Source: JAJEFO01 sp965221845 (lineage in GTDB: Bacteria > Pseudomonadota > Alphaproteobacteria > Rhodobacterales > Rhodobacteraceae). Taken from it: DNA of 64,000 nt. This document shows positions 9,443-17,492 of this stretch, piece by piece. Location: positions 3,596,001 to 3,660,000 of the forward strand of contig OZ244919.1 of NCBI GenBank assembly GCA_965221845.1. Reading direction: 5' to 3'. The notes under the pieces were generated by a model. The model was not told where the DNA came from. It was given only the letters and a program-made list of their open reading frames with translations, and ran no database searches. Both the position numbers and the translations under genes were made by a program. The first letter of the stretch is position 1. Each line of letters begins with the position of its first letter.

Positions 9443-10657
9443 CTATTCGGCAAACAGCGCTTCGATGGCCGCGTTCATCTCTGCAGCCGTGATTTCGCCG
9501 ATGAGCACCCGCTGCATGTTGGTGGGCCACACGGTGTTGACGAAATCCGAAGTCGCCGGGCTGGCCGGGAGAAGCTGCGCAGCCTCCAGGCTGTCGATGG
9601 TTGCATCGACGAAGCGTTTCGGGTGCAGCGACCAGCGGGCGGCATCCGCCTTGACGACGGGCAGCTGGCCGGTTGCCTCGTTGAACAGGGTGTTGTTGCC
9701 CTCCGAGGACAGGAACGTGATCCACTTGAACGCGGCCTCCTTGTCCTCTGCGCCTGAGAGCACCGCGGTGCTCTCGTCTCCGAACGCGGTCCAGGATCCG
9801 CCGCCGCATTCGGGAACCGGGGCTGCCGACACCCTGTCCCCCAGAGCCTCGACCATGCCGTTCGCAGAGCCGATATGGTGGATCGTCATCGCCGTTCTGC
9901 CAGCCTTGAACGCGCCGATGATCTCCTGAAAGCCGTCATTGGGGGCCGATGGCGGAAACACCCCGTCTTTCTGGAAGAGGTCAGCGACGAACTGCGTCCC
10001 CGCCACGCCGGCTTCCGAGGTCAGTCCCCCGCTCAGGCTGACGCCCGTCGCGCCCAGCGTGAAGGTGGCCCAGTGGTCATGGCCGCCCTTGGCGCCACGG
10101 AATCCGAAGCCGTACACGTCGACCTGGCCGTCGCCGTCGGTGTCGCGTGTCAGCGCCCTGGCCGCCTCGCGGAACTCGTCGCAATTGCCGGGCGCTTCGA
10201 GCCCTAGCTCTGCAAGCATGTCCTGCCGGAAATACAGGTACAGCGCAACGTACTGTACCGGCAGGTAATACTGGTTGCCGTCACCAGCCTTGACCAGTTC
10301 CAGCAGCCCGTCCTCAAGATCGTCCAGGCCGCTCCAGCCCGCCAGCATCTCGTCAATCGGGGCCAGGGCGCCAAGCTCGACAAGACGGGGCTGCGCGAAC
10401 AGCTTCACCATGGCGGCATCAGGAGCATTGCCGCCGACGATCGAGGTGTAGAGCTGGTCATAATAGCTGTTCCACGGGATGTTCTCGGCCTCAATGGTGA
10501 TTCCGGGATTGGCGGCCTCGAATCTGGCGACCAGCTCGTCGATCGGGTTGTCGGCGTTGTCGAAATGATACCAGAAACGGACATTGCTTTCGGCGCTGGC
10601 AGCTGCGGCCAGCACGGCAGCCGCGGTCGCGGCCGCGAACAGTCTTGCAAGTTTCAT
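9443..10657 (-). CDS. extracellular sugar-binding protein of an ABC importer
   Basis: The 404-residue family-1 solute-binding protein has a clear signal peptide (MKLARLFAAATAAAVLAAAA, cleavage near residue 23). The start is fixed by AAGGAGAGAG upstream of the ATG. The motif VRFWYHFDN and the later Trp/Tyr-rich stretches fit periplasmic oligosaccharide or sugar binders. It delivers substrate to the two permeases encoded immediately downstream. The ligand cannot be deduced from the sequence. Confidence 0.9.
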   Translation of the reverse strand: MKLARLFAAATAAAVLAAAASAESNVRFWYHFDNADNPIDELVARFEAANPGITIEAENIPWNSYYDQLYTSIVGGNAPDAAMVKLFAQPRLVELGALAPIDEMLAGWSGLDDLEDGLLELVKAGDGNQYYLPVQYVALYLYFRQDMLAELGLEAPGNCDEFREAARALTRDTDGDGQVDVYGFGFRGAKGGHDHWATFTLGATGVSLSGGLTSEAGVAGTQFVADLFQKDGVFPPSAPNDGFQEIIGAFKAGRTAMTIHHIGSANGMVEALGDRVSAAPVPECGGGSWTAFGDESTAVLSGAEDKEAAFKWITFLSSEGNNTLFNEATGQLPVVKADAARWSLHPKRFVDATIDSLEAAQLLPASPATSDFVNTVWPTNMQRVLIGEITAAEMNAAIEALFAE

Positions 10658-10672
10658 CGGACTCTCTCCTTG

Positions 10673-11593
10673 TCATGTCCCTTGATTTGCGGTGAGCCGC
10701 CGGAATGCGGCTCCCGATTTCCCGAAGGCCGTCCTGGCCTCGGAAAGCGAATTGCCCATCTGCATGAAGCCGTGCACCACCCCGTTGAAGCGGTCATGGA
10801 TGTCGTCACGGCCGATCGCCCGCAGCCGGGCGACAAGCCTCTCGGTGTCGGAAAGAAGCGGATCCAGCGCCGCCGAATTGAGGTAGAGCGGCGGGAGGGC
10901 GGCAAGGGCGTCGTCGGAGGCGGCAAGCGGCGCAACTTCCGGATTGGCGCGCAAGCCGGCGGGAGCGTACCAGTCCCAGAACCGCATCATCTTGGCGCGG
11001 CTCAGCCATGGCCCGTCGGCGTAGGCCAGATAGCTCTCGGTATCGAAACTGGCGCCGTAGACGCCGTAGAAGAGCAGTCCGGAGGCCGGCAGCGCGGATT
11101 TCTCCCCGGCCAGTCTCAGCATCGTCGCCAGCGCCAGGTTGGCGCCGGCGCTGTCTCCGCCCATGCTCCACCGGCGATTGGCAGGCCGTGCCGACCAGGC
11201 GGACAGTACATCCTGCAGTCCCGCTGGCCAGGGATGTTCCGGCGCAAGCCGGTAGCCGGGCACGAGAACGGGACAGGCGCAGGAAATTGCCAGCCTGCGT
11301 GCGACCGATTCGTGCGTGAGCGGAGAGCAGAAGGACCAGCCTCCGCCATGGACGTACAGGATCGCGTCCGTGCTGCGGTCGTTCCAAGGCGTTATCCGCA
11401 GGGCGGGCTTCCCGTCATGGATGACAGTCCTGGATTCCGCCACGTCGGGCAGGGAGCCGTTCCAGCGGTCACTCGTCAGCGCGACCAGGGTTCGCCCATG
11501 CTGCGGGAGCAGCAATGTCGGGTCGGGCAGTTCGCCGTCTTCGACGGCAAGCCGCTCAAGCAGCTTCCGCATGTTCGCGCCCAGCCCGGACAT
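10673..11593 (-). CDS. alpha/beta hydrolase, hormone-sensitive-lipase-type esterase
   Basis: The 306-residue hydrolase has an HGGG oxyanion-hole motif (residues 82-85), the GDSAG nucleophile elbow with catalytic Ser (residues 146-150) and a catalytic His in VVHGFMQM. It starts two bases after the GntR regulator's stop and precedes the binding-protein gene, so it belongs to the sugar-uptake operon. A role in removing acyl or acetyl groups from imported carbohydrate, or opening a lactone, is plausible but inferred from context alone. Confidence 0.87.
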   Translation of the reverse strand: MSGLGANMRKLLERLAVEDGELPDPTLLLPQHGRTLVALTSDRWNGSLPDVAESRTVIHDGKPALRITPWNDRSTDAILYVHGGGWSFCSPLTHESVARRLAISCACPVLVPGYRLAPEHPWPAGLQDVLSAWSARPANRRWSMGGDSAGANLALATMLRLAGEKSALPASGLLFYGVYGASFDTESYLAYADGPWLSRAKMMRFWDWYAPAGLRANPEVAPLAASDDALAALPPLYLNSAALDPLLSDTERLVARLRAIGRDDIHDRFNGVVHGFMQMGNSLSEARTAFGKSGAAFRRLTANQGT

Positions 11594-11595
11594 CG

Positions 11596-12294
11596 TCAGG
11601 CTCCACCGCTCTTCCGGTCGGGAGCCGGGCCGACGGTCGTCATGATGTGGTGAGAGAGCAGCCGTTCCAGCCGGCCGGCATCCCTTTCCTTCAGCGCCTG
11701 AAGGATTGGTGCGTGCCGCTCCGCGGTTGTCGCCAGGTCACGGCGCATGTCGGAGTTCAGGATCTTGAAGCGGTGACTGTGCATCAGGCACCGCTTGAGG
11801 ATCGGGTCAACCAGTGGAAGGTCTGCGGCTCGGAACATGCGGGCGTGAAACTCGCGGTCATATCCGGACAGCAGGTACTCGTCGCCGTCACGCGCCGCAT
11901 CGCGCATGGCATCGAGGAGTTCCTCCAGCTGGGCGCCAAGACCGCTGCCGGCATTCGCGACGACACGGTCCAGGAACCCGCACTCGACCTCGCAGCGGAC
12001 TCTCTGGAGCGAACGGGCATCCGCAGCGCGGCAGGGCGCCACGCGGGTTCCGCGATTCGGGTAGCGGACCACCAGCCCGTCTTCCTGAAGCCCGAGAAGC
12101 GCCTCGCGCACCGTTCCCTGGCTGCACGCAAACCGTTTCGCGAGCTCCAGCTCGGTCAGGGCCTGCTCCGGCCCGAGCTGGCCAAGGGAGATCTCCCTCT
12201 GCAGCGTGTCGGCGACGGCCTGGCTGCGCCGGCTGGACCGGCGCGCCGGGAAGCCCGGCAGTGACTCGTCGTTGCAGCAGCTTCCGGCCGCCAT
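11596..12294 (-). CDS. GntR-family transcriptional regulator with FCD domain
   Basis: The 232-residue regulator has an N-terminal winged helix (ELAKRFACSQGTVREALLGL) and a C-terminal all-helical FCD effector domain with metal or ligand His residues (YDREFHARMF, MHSHRF, AERHAPILQAL). The ATG at 12294 is chosen because GGAGG sits eight bases upstream. A longer reading frame would run back into the divergent promoter. It is the first gene of the leftward operon, and a perfect palindrome lies about 55 bases upstream. It probably represses both the operon and the divergent ATPase gene and is released by a sugar or sugar acid. Confidence 0.88.
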   Translation of the reverse strand: MAAGSCCNDESLPGFPARRSSRRSQAVADTLQREISLGQLGPEQALTELELAKRFACSQGTVREALLGLQEDGLVVRYPNRGTRVAPCRAADARSLQRVRCEVECGFLDRVVANAGSGLGAQLEELLDAMRDAARDGDEYLLSGYDREFHARMFRAADLPLVDPILKRCLMHSHRFKILNSDMRRDLATTAERHAPILQALKERDAGRLERLLSHHIMTTVGPAPDRKSGGA

Positions 12295-12327
12295 TTCCCC
12301 AGCCTCCCGAAGACTTTCCGGCGACGC

Positions 12328-12362
12328 TTGACTATGCGTAGCACGAGCATTATCGATAATGC
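12328..12362. promoter_or_regulatory. divergent promoter region with 16-bp perfect palindrome, candidate GntR operator
   Basis: The 103-base space between the GntR gene and the ATPase gene contains GCATTATCGATAATGC at 12347-12362, a perfect palindrome centred on TATCGATA. A rightward -35-like TTGACT lies at 12328-12333, and the palindrome covers the position expected for the -10. This arrangement fits an autoregulating repressor that blocks the divergent ATPase promoter. The assignment to the neighbouring regulator is inference. Confidence 0.55.
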
Positions 12363-12397
12363 AAGCACAAAGTTTCGGCGGCACCGGGATCCGGAGA

Positions 12398-13486
12398 ATG
12401 GCAAGGATAGAGATGCGGGGCGTCGTGAAATTCTACGGCGGCGACTGCGCCGTTCGCGGTGTCGACCTCGTGGTGGAAGACGGCGAACTGATTGCCCTTG
12501 TCGGCCCTTCGGGATGCGGGAAGTCGACGATGCTTCGGATGATCGCCGGGCTGGAGGAGATGTCGGAGGGCACGCTCAGGATAGGCGGAAAGGTCATGAA
12601 CGGTGTCGAGCCAAGGGGCCGGGACGTCGCCATGGTCTTCCAGGACTATGCCCTCTATCCGCACATGACGACGCGCCAGAACATCGCCTTCGGGCTCAGG
12701 ATGCGCGGGATCCCTGCAAGGGAGATCGCCAGGCGCGTCGAGGGCGCTGCGGAGATTCTCCGCATCGGGGACTGCCTGCATCGCAGGCCGGGCCAGCTGT
12801 CAGGCGGCCAGCGACAGCGCGTCGCGATGGGACGTGCGATCGTGCGCGAGCCCAATGCGTTCCTGTTTGACGAGCCGCTGTCAAATCTCGACGCAAAGCT
12901 GCGGGTCGAGATGCGCACTCAGATCAAGCGCCTGCATCGCATGCTGCGCGCGACAATGATCTATGTCACGCACGATCAGGTCGAGGCGATGACGCTTGCC
13001 GACAGGGTCGTGGTGCTCAGTGGCGGATCTGTCATCCAGGAAGGTCCGCCGATGCAGCTCTATAACAGTCCGAACAACCGCTTCGTGGGAGAGTTCATCG
13101 GCTCTCCGCAAATGAACATCATGCCAGGCATGCTGGACCGTTCTGCGGAGACGCCCAGACTCGTGATGGACGGAGCGATGCTGGAGCTTGGCGCAATCGA
13201 TGCCGGGGATGGTGCGCGAATCGACGTGGGAATCCGCCCCGAGGACCTGTGCAGCTCCGCGAAGGCCGGTGCCAGGATCAAGGCGACCGTCGATCTGCAG
13301 GAGCCGCTCGGCTCCGACACGCTGGCGATCTGCCGCTTCGGACAGAACGAGATCACGGCTCGCCTGGCGCCAGATGCCACTCTCGTTCCCGGAGAGACGA
13401 TCCACCTGGATTTCGATCCCGCAAAGCTTCACTACTTCAGTCAGGAGACAGGCAAGCGCATCAACAGTGACTGCCGGCCTGACTGA
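12398..13486 (+). CDS. sugar ABC transporter ATP-binding protein (MalK/UgpC-type)
   Basis: The 362-residue ATPase has Walker A (GPSGCGKST, residues 36-44), signature LSGGQRQRVAMGRAIV, Walker B (FLFDEPLSNLDAKLR), the switch His in YVTHDQVEAMTLA, and a C-terminal MalK-type regulatory/TOBE region. The ATG at 12398 follows CCGGAG and starts the typical MARIEMRGVVKFYG. It is divergent from the rest of the importer operon but is the only ATPase nearby, so it should energise the two permeases. It shares the putative operator with the GntR operon. Confidence 0.93.
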   Translation: MARIEMRGVVKFYGGDCAVRGVDLVVEDGELIALVGPSGCGKSTMLRMIAGLEEMSEGTLRIGGKVMNGVEPRGRDVAMVFQDYALYPHMTTRQNIAFGLRMRGIPAREIARRVEGAAEILRIGDCLHRRPGQLSGGQRQRVAMGRAIVREPNAFLFDEPLSNLDAKLRVEMRTQIKRLHRMLRATMIYVTHDQVEAMTLADRVVVLSGGSVIQEGPPMQLYNSPNNRFVGEFIGSPQMNIMPGMLDRSAETPRLVMDGAMLELGAIDAGDGARIDVGIRPEDLCSSAKAGARIKATVDLQEPLGSDTLAICRFGQNEITARLAPDATLVPGETIHLDFDPAKLHYFSQETGKRINSDCRPD

Positions 13487-13950
13487 GCACAGCTCTTCGC
13501 GGCGGTTTCGCCCCCCCCCCCCCCCCCCCGGCTGAGCGCACAGTCCGGTCCCTTGCGCATCTCTGGCCCGGCGTGCCGGGACAGGAATGGCAAGGGACGC
13601 AGAGAACAAGGGACACCGCCATCCGGACACGGCTGCGTATCTGGAGGGTCTTGGCGACGAAGGCGCTGCGGCGGTCCGGCCGCAACCGTGGCAGGCTGGC
13701 CATCCGGGTGTGGTTCTCGCATGGCGAAGTGCGGTTTTCGCAGTGCACTGGAACCGAACGGCATTTTCCGCGCCGGATCGGGAGACGGGCGCTGGTCCGG
13801 CCGAATCCGCGAAAATCCGGGACGCGGGCCGCGTTTTTTCGCGACCACGGGGTTTGCCGCCGTTCCTGGCCCTGGATCCGGGGTGTGGCAGGGTGCTCCT
13901 GAAGCCAATGTGAGAACGCCCCTGTGCGCGGGGCGGAAAGGAGCGCTCCG
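13487..13950. other. 464-base non-coding region with C19 homopolymer
   Basis: This is the stretch between the sugar ATPase gene and an ISKra4-like transposase. It begins with a run of 19 C residues 25 bases after the ATPase stop. The rest may include the left end of the IS element, but no terminal inverted repeat could be recognised. Confidence 0.4.
13511..13529. repeat. poly-C homopolymer, 19 bases
   Basis: Nineteen consecutive C residues on the + strand, in an intergenic position. It is the longest of four G/C homopolymers in the window. Unlike those at 16857 and 49280, it is not next to a start codon that I can support. Confidence 0.9.
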
Positions 13951-14743
13951 ATGAAGAGCCTGCATCCCGAATCCCCGGTTGCCAGCATCGATGACGGAGG
14001 CGGGTCCGTCACGGCGGCGGCGGAGCGCCTGGCGCAGGCGGGCGTCGCCCTGGCCGGGACGGTCCGCCGAGGCCGAGGCGGCGTTCCGCGACATGGTCTT
14101 CGGCCTGGCCCGCCCGGTCCTGAAGGACGCGTTCGAGGCGCCTGGCGACCGCGGCGACACGGCCGGGGCCGGCGGCGGGACATGCCGGAGGGCCGGGGCC
14201 ACGCCGGGGCGCGCGATGACGGTGTTCGGTCCGGCCGGCTTCCTGCGGTCGCGGCATCGCCCCTCGGGGACCGGCGCGTCGCCGCTCCCTTCCGGGGCCG
14301 TCCCCGGCCTGACGCCGGCGGCGGGCCTGTCGATGCATCTGACGGGCGGCCTGACGGCCCGCGGGAGCGGGGACGCGTGGCGGCGGCTCTGCGGGAGCGG
14401 TCCCTCGACGGCCTCCCTGGTCCGGCTTTCCGGGGAGGCCGGGAGCCGCATGGAGGAACGCTCCGGCGCGCTTCCGGCGGATCTCCGTGAGCGGGAGGAC
14501 ATGCCCGAGGGGGCGGTCTCGCTGCCGGTCCCGCCCGGCGGGGCGATGATGCGGATGAACGCCGGGACGGAGGACGGAAAGCCGACGGACGCCGGCTGGC
14601 GCGGGGCGTCGTGCGGCGTCGTGGCGCTGGCCGACGCCGGGGGAAACATGCCGGGAGCCGATGCTTCGGGCGCCTCCCGGAGCGGGGCAGGACGAGCCTG
14701 AAGCCACGGCCGGGGCCGGGGCGCTGCACTGGCTGGCGCTCAG
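13951..14743 (+). pseudogene. ISKra4-like transposase, 5' part, frameshifted and interrupted
   Basis: The reading begins at an ATG with AAGGAG seven bases upstream. It shifts frame near 14060 and continues as AEAAFRDMVFGLARPVLKDA and MTVFGPAGFLRSRHRPSG. Later come LTARGSGDAWRRLCGSGPST and VALADAGGNMPG, the layout of ISKra4-family transposases. A further shift lies at about 14640-14690. The coding continues (ALHWLALR) up to 14743, where a second IS is inserted; the remainder resumes at 15702. It is not functional. Confidence 0.75.
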
Positions 14744-15701
14744 AGCTTGACCTAAAATGTGGATGGCCTCCCCCAGATGTGGCAAATCCCTGTCAGTTTC
14801 CAACCAGACAAGGAGGACACAATGGCCTGGGATGAGACCACCCGCGAAGAGCATGACCGCAAGTCGGAGCGACATGAAACCGACCGGCCGACGAGGAATG
14901 GCTTCTGGTCGAGCCGCTGCTTCCGGCCCCGGCGAAGCTTGGCCGCCGCCGGACGACCGACCTGCGCGAGACGTCCGACGCGATCCAGTACATGCTGGCC
15001 ACGGGATGCCAGTGGCGGGCGATTCCCAAGTGCTTTCCGCCCTCTGCGACCGTCCAGAACCACTCCTGCGCGTGGCGCGACAACGGCGTCCTGGAACGGA
15101 TGCTGGACGCGCTGCGCACGCTGGGCCGTGCGCAGGCGGGGCGCGAGGCGCAGCCGACGGCGGCCGCGATCGACAGCCAGTCGGTGAAGACGACGGAGGC
15201 GGGCGGGCCGGCGGGTTGCGACGCGGGCAGGAAGGCCAGGGGGCAGGAAGCGGCACCTGACGGTGGACGTCGAGGGGTTCCCGATCGCGGTGCGCGTGCT
15301 ACGGAGGCGGACGTGCAGGACCGGGACGGGGCGCCGGCCGTCATCCTGGCGATGCTGGAGAAGGCGCCGCAGGTGACGAAGCTGTGGGCGGACGGCGGCT
15401 ACGCGGGTCCGAAGCTCGAGGCCGCGCTGGCGGCGCACGGCCTGGGGTCGATCGTCGAGATCGTCCAGCGGCCCAGGGAAACAAGGGGCTTCACGGTCCT
15501 GTACCGCCGCTGGGTGGTGGAGCGGACGTTTGCGTGGATGTCGCGGTGCCGGCGTCTGGCGAAGGACTTCGAGCGGACGCTGGAGAGTTCGCTGGCCTGG
15601 GCGCAGCTCGCGGCGTGCCGGTTCCTGATGCGGCGGGTGGCGCGGGGCCAGGCGGCTGGAATCTCTTAAAATATTGATATTATTGAATTATGATTCAAGC
15701 T
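14744..15701. mobile_element. IS5-like insertion sequence nested in an ISKra4-like transposase
   Basis: The element is about 958 bases long. Its ends are AGCTTGA (14744) and TCAAGCT (ending 15701), a short terminal inverted repeat. CTCAG occurs on both sides (14739-14743 and 15702-15706) as a target duplication. Removing the element and one CTCAG restores the host transposase reading across the junction (ALHWLALR then PDLKLAVVADAAPDN). An alternative reading is a 9-bp inverted repeat with a shorter duplication. Confidence 0.7.
14822..15669 (+). pseudogene. IS5-family (IS1031/IS427-like) transposase with at least three frameshifts
   Basis: The ATG at 14822 follows AAGGAGGACACA and encodes MAWDETTREEHDR. 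The frame shifts near 14890 into EEWLLVEPLLPAPAKLGRR and MLATGCQWRAIPKCFPP. Two compensating shifts at about 15240 and 15300 leave the short central segment (KRHLTVDVEGFPIAV) out of frame, before ADVQDRDGAPAV and VVERTFAWMSRCRRLAKDFE. The DDE core is thus broken and the copy should be inactive. Confidence 0.8.
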
Positions 15702-16305
15702 CTCAGGCCCGACCTGAAGCTTGCGGTCGTTGCCGATGCGGCTCCTGACAACCGGACTTTCCTGGAATCGCCGATCCCCGATGTCATGCCTGTCGACTTC
15801 CGGCACGCGGCCCGGCATCCGGGCGCCGCGGCCGACGCCGCCTTCGGCCCGGACACGGCAGAGGGAACGGCCTGGTCCGGGAGGTGGCGGCACGTCCCGC
15901 CCCACGACCCCGGGGGCGTCGGCAGGGCGGTCGACGCGCTGCGGCATCTGCCGCCGAAGGGGAAGGGGACCGGCGACGTCCGGAGGGAGCCGGCCTTCCT
16001 GCGCAGCAACCGCCGCCGCATGGAATGCGCGGACGCCGCCGACGCGGGCCACCCGACCGGTTCGGGTTCAGCGGAGTCCGCCAGCAAGGTCCTGGTGACG
16101 GCGAGGATGAAGCGCTCGGGGCAGGGCCGGGGCCGCGACGGCGGCCAGGGCGCCCGGCCTTCCGGTCGTCCCCGGGTCCGGACGCCTCGACCGGGCCTGG
16201 GCCGCGCCGGTCCCGGGCACGGGCCGCCACGGCGGCTGGAAGCCCCCGGGATGCGCCAACGACAACCGCCCGGTGGAGCGGGTCGCGCGCGCCGCCGCCG
16301 GGCGC
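15702..16305 (+). pseudogene. ISKra4-like transposase, 3' part
   Basis: This continues the transposase interrupted at 14743: PDLKLAVVADAAPDNRTFLE, then FLRSNRRRMECADAADAGHP, GSGSAESASKVLVTARMKRS and, after a frameshift near 16145, SGRLDRAWAAPV. Replacements in conserved positions and the frameshift mark it as decayed. The sequence runs directly into the stop codon of the oppositely oriented secreted-protein gene at 16306, and no right-hand IS end is recognisable. Confidence 0.72.
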
Positions 16306-16882
16306 CTAGCAGGTCGGCTTCCATTGCGTGTAGCCCCTGTCGAGGTAGTATTGGGAGACGGTGTCGTCATCGGTCACCTCGACGGTGACGTTCAGCTGAT
16401 CGGTGAGGTTGATATCTCCCGCCCCGAGGTTGGTGATCCGGGTCTGCGCCTGCATCCGCTGCACCGTGGCACCCACGTTGCGGCAGTTGTTGTCCTTGGA
16501 CGTGCCGAAGATCTCGATCCGGCAGCCGGTCGCCGTGAGGCAGTCGCCGGTCAGCTCATCCCCGTCGGCCACCCCGTCCACCTCCGAGATGCCGCCCCGG
16601 AAATCAACCGTGTCGAACCGGGTTTCGCTGGGCCTGAGGATGGAGACGGCCGGTCTGGCGCCGTTCAGGGCGCCGGTGCAGCTGTATTCCAGTTTGAAAT
16701 CCCAGGTCGCCCCCTCATCGACGGTCAGGGTGTTGGTGGTGGTGTCAAAGTCCTTGCCCGGGTCATCCGACCAGAAACTCGCGACCTTGACGCTGCACTC
16801 CAGGTTCTGGGCAAGGGACGGGGCGGCGCTGAGTGCCAGAAGGAGGGCGGCCAGCAGGGGGGGGGGGGGTCCGGTGGGTCAT
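16306..16882 (-). CDS. small secreted Calx-beta-like protein, phase-OFF through a poly-C tract in the signal peptide
   Basis: The ATG at 16882 has AAGGAG six bases upstream and encodes MTHRT followed by a C13 tract. As assembled, the tract shifts translation into an unrelated Pro/Arg-rich frame. With 12 or 15 C residues the frame joins a good signal peptide (LLAALLLALSAAPSLAQ) and a 160-170-residue mature protein. That protein runs NLECSVKVASFWSDDPG ... VTVEVTDDDTVSQYYLDRGY ... QWKPTC and has six or more Cys. The C-terminal pattern matches the secreted protein at 45082-45720 and resembles Calx-beta domains. No function is known. No other start codon lies between the tract and the mature protein. 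A homopolymer sequencing error is the alternative to real phase variation. Confidence 0.75.
16857..16869. repeat. G13/C13 homopolymer in a signal-peptide coding region
   Basis: Thirteen G on the + strand, read as C13 in the leftward gene starting at 16882. It lies 12 bases after the start codon. Frame analysis shows that a tract length divisible by three is needed for the secreted product. Confidence 0.9.
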
Positions 16883-16906
16883 GACGGTCTCCTTGTCTGT
16901 CGGTGT

Positions 16907-16927
16907 GCGCCCGCCGGGGGCGGGCGC
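16907..16927. promoter_or_regulatory. 9-bp perfect stem-loop in the leader of the phase-variable secreted gene
   Basis: GCGCCCGCC, three G, then GGCGGGCGC form a perfect 9-bp stem with a 3-base loop, 25 bases upstream of the ATG at 16882 and just before its ribosome-binding site. No T-run follows, so it is not an obvious intrinsic terminator. A leader structure affecting translation or mRNA stability is possible. Confidence 0.45.
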
Positions 16928-17088
16928 GGTCCAGGGGTCCGGGCCGGGCGGAGGCTGCGGTCCGGCGTTCCCGGAAGCCGCGCCTGCCACCCTGACGCAT
17001 GCCCGTCGTTCAGGGAGCGACGGCCACGGCGCACGGGCTGGCCGGAGAAGGCGCCGGCGACGCCGTCCTTGCAAGCCCGGGCGCCGCG

Positions 17089-17121
17089 CTTTTGCAACAA
17101 TTGCGCACTTTTGCAACAATT
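17089..17121. repeat. two 14-base direct repeats, 19-base period
   Basis: CTTTTGCAACAATT occurs at 17089-17102 and again at 17108-17121, separated by GCGCA, in otherwise very GC-rich DNA about 210 bases upstream of the secreted-protein start at 16882. The spacing of nearly two helical turns and the AT-rich content suggest a repeated protein-binding site. The rest of the 16883-17492 gap holds nothing else recognisable. Confidence 0.6.
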
Positions 17122-17492
17122 CGTGAACCCGTGCCGTGCCCGCCCCTTCCTTCCCGGGTGTCCGGCCCGCGGGCGGCGGGTCCGCGCGAACGGCCCTCGG
17201 GCCTGACGGGGACGGCCGTTCCGGGGGCGTGGGCGGAGAGCCGGGAGCGCCGCGCGGTGCTGGAGGCGGGCCGGTTCCGGCCGTGCGGCCGCGTTGGCCA
17301 GGCCCTGGAAGGCTGGAAGGCGCGCCTGTCGTCGAGGGCGCGCGCGGCGTCCCTGCGTTTTCGGCGTGTTGGGCGAGATGTCGCGGATTGGGGGCTGGAA
17401 GCTCCGGCCCGGTCACGGAGTGGTCCGCCTCACGGAAGCCGTCTGCCGAAAGGGGCGGGGCCAGGCCGCATGAGGTTGCTTCGCCCTTGGGG

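Larger units (their letters stand above)
16883..17492. other. 610-base intergenic region
   Basis: This lies between the secreted-protein gene and the RND pump gene, both read leftwards. It contains the leader stem-loop (16907-16927) and the direct repeats (17089-17121). No coding sequence or intrinsic terminator is supported. Confidence 0.5.

Noticed and set aside
13511..13529. C19 as a third coding phase switch.
   Set aside because: No start codon with a ribosome site leads into it on either strand. It is kept only as a homopolymer of interest.
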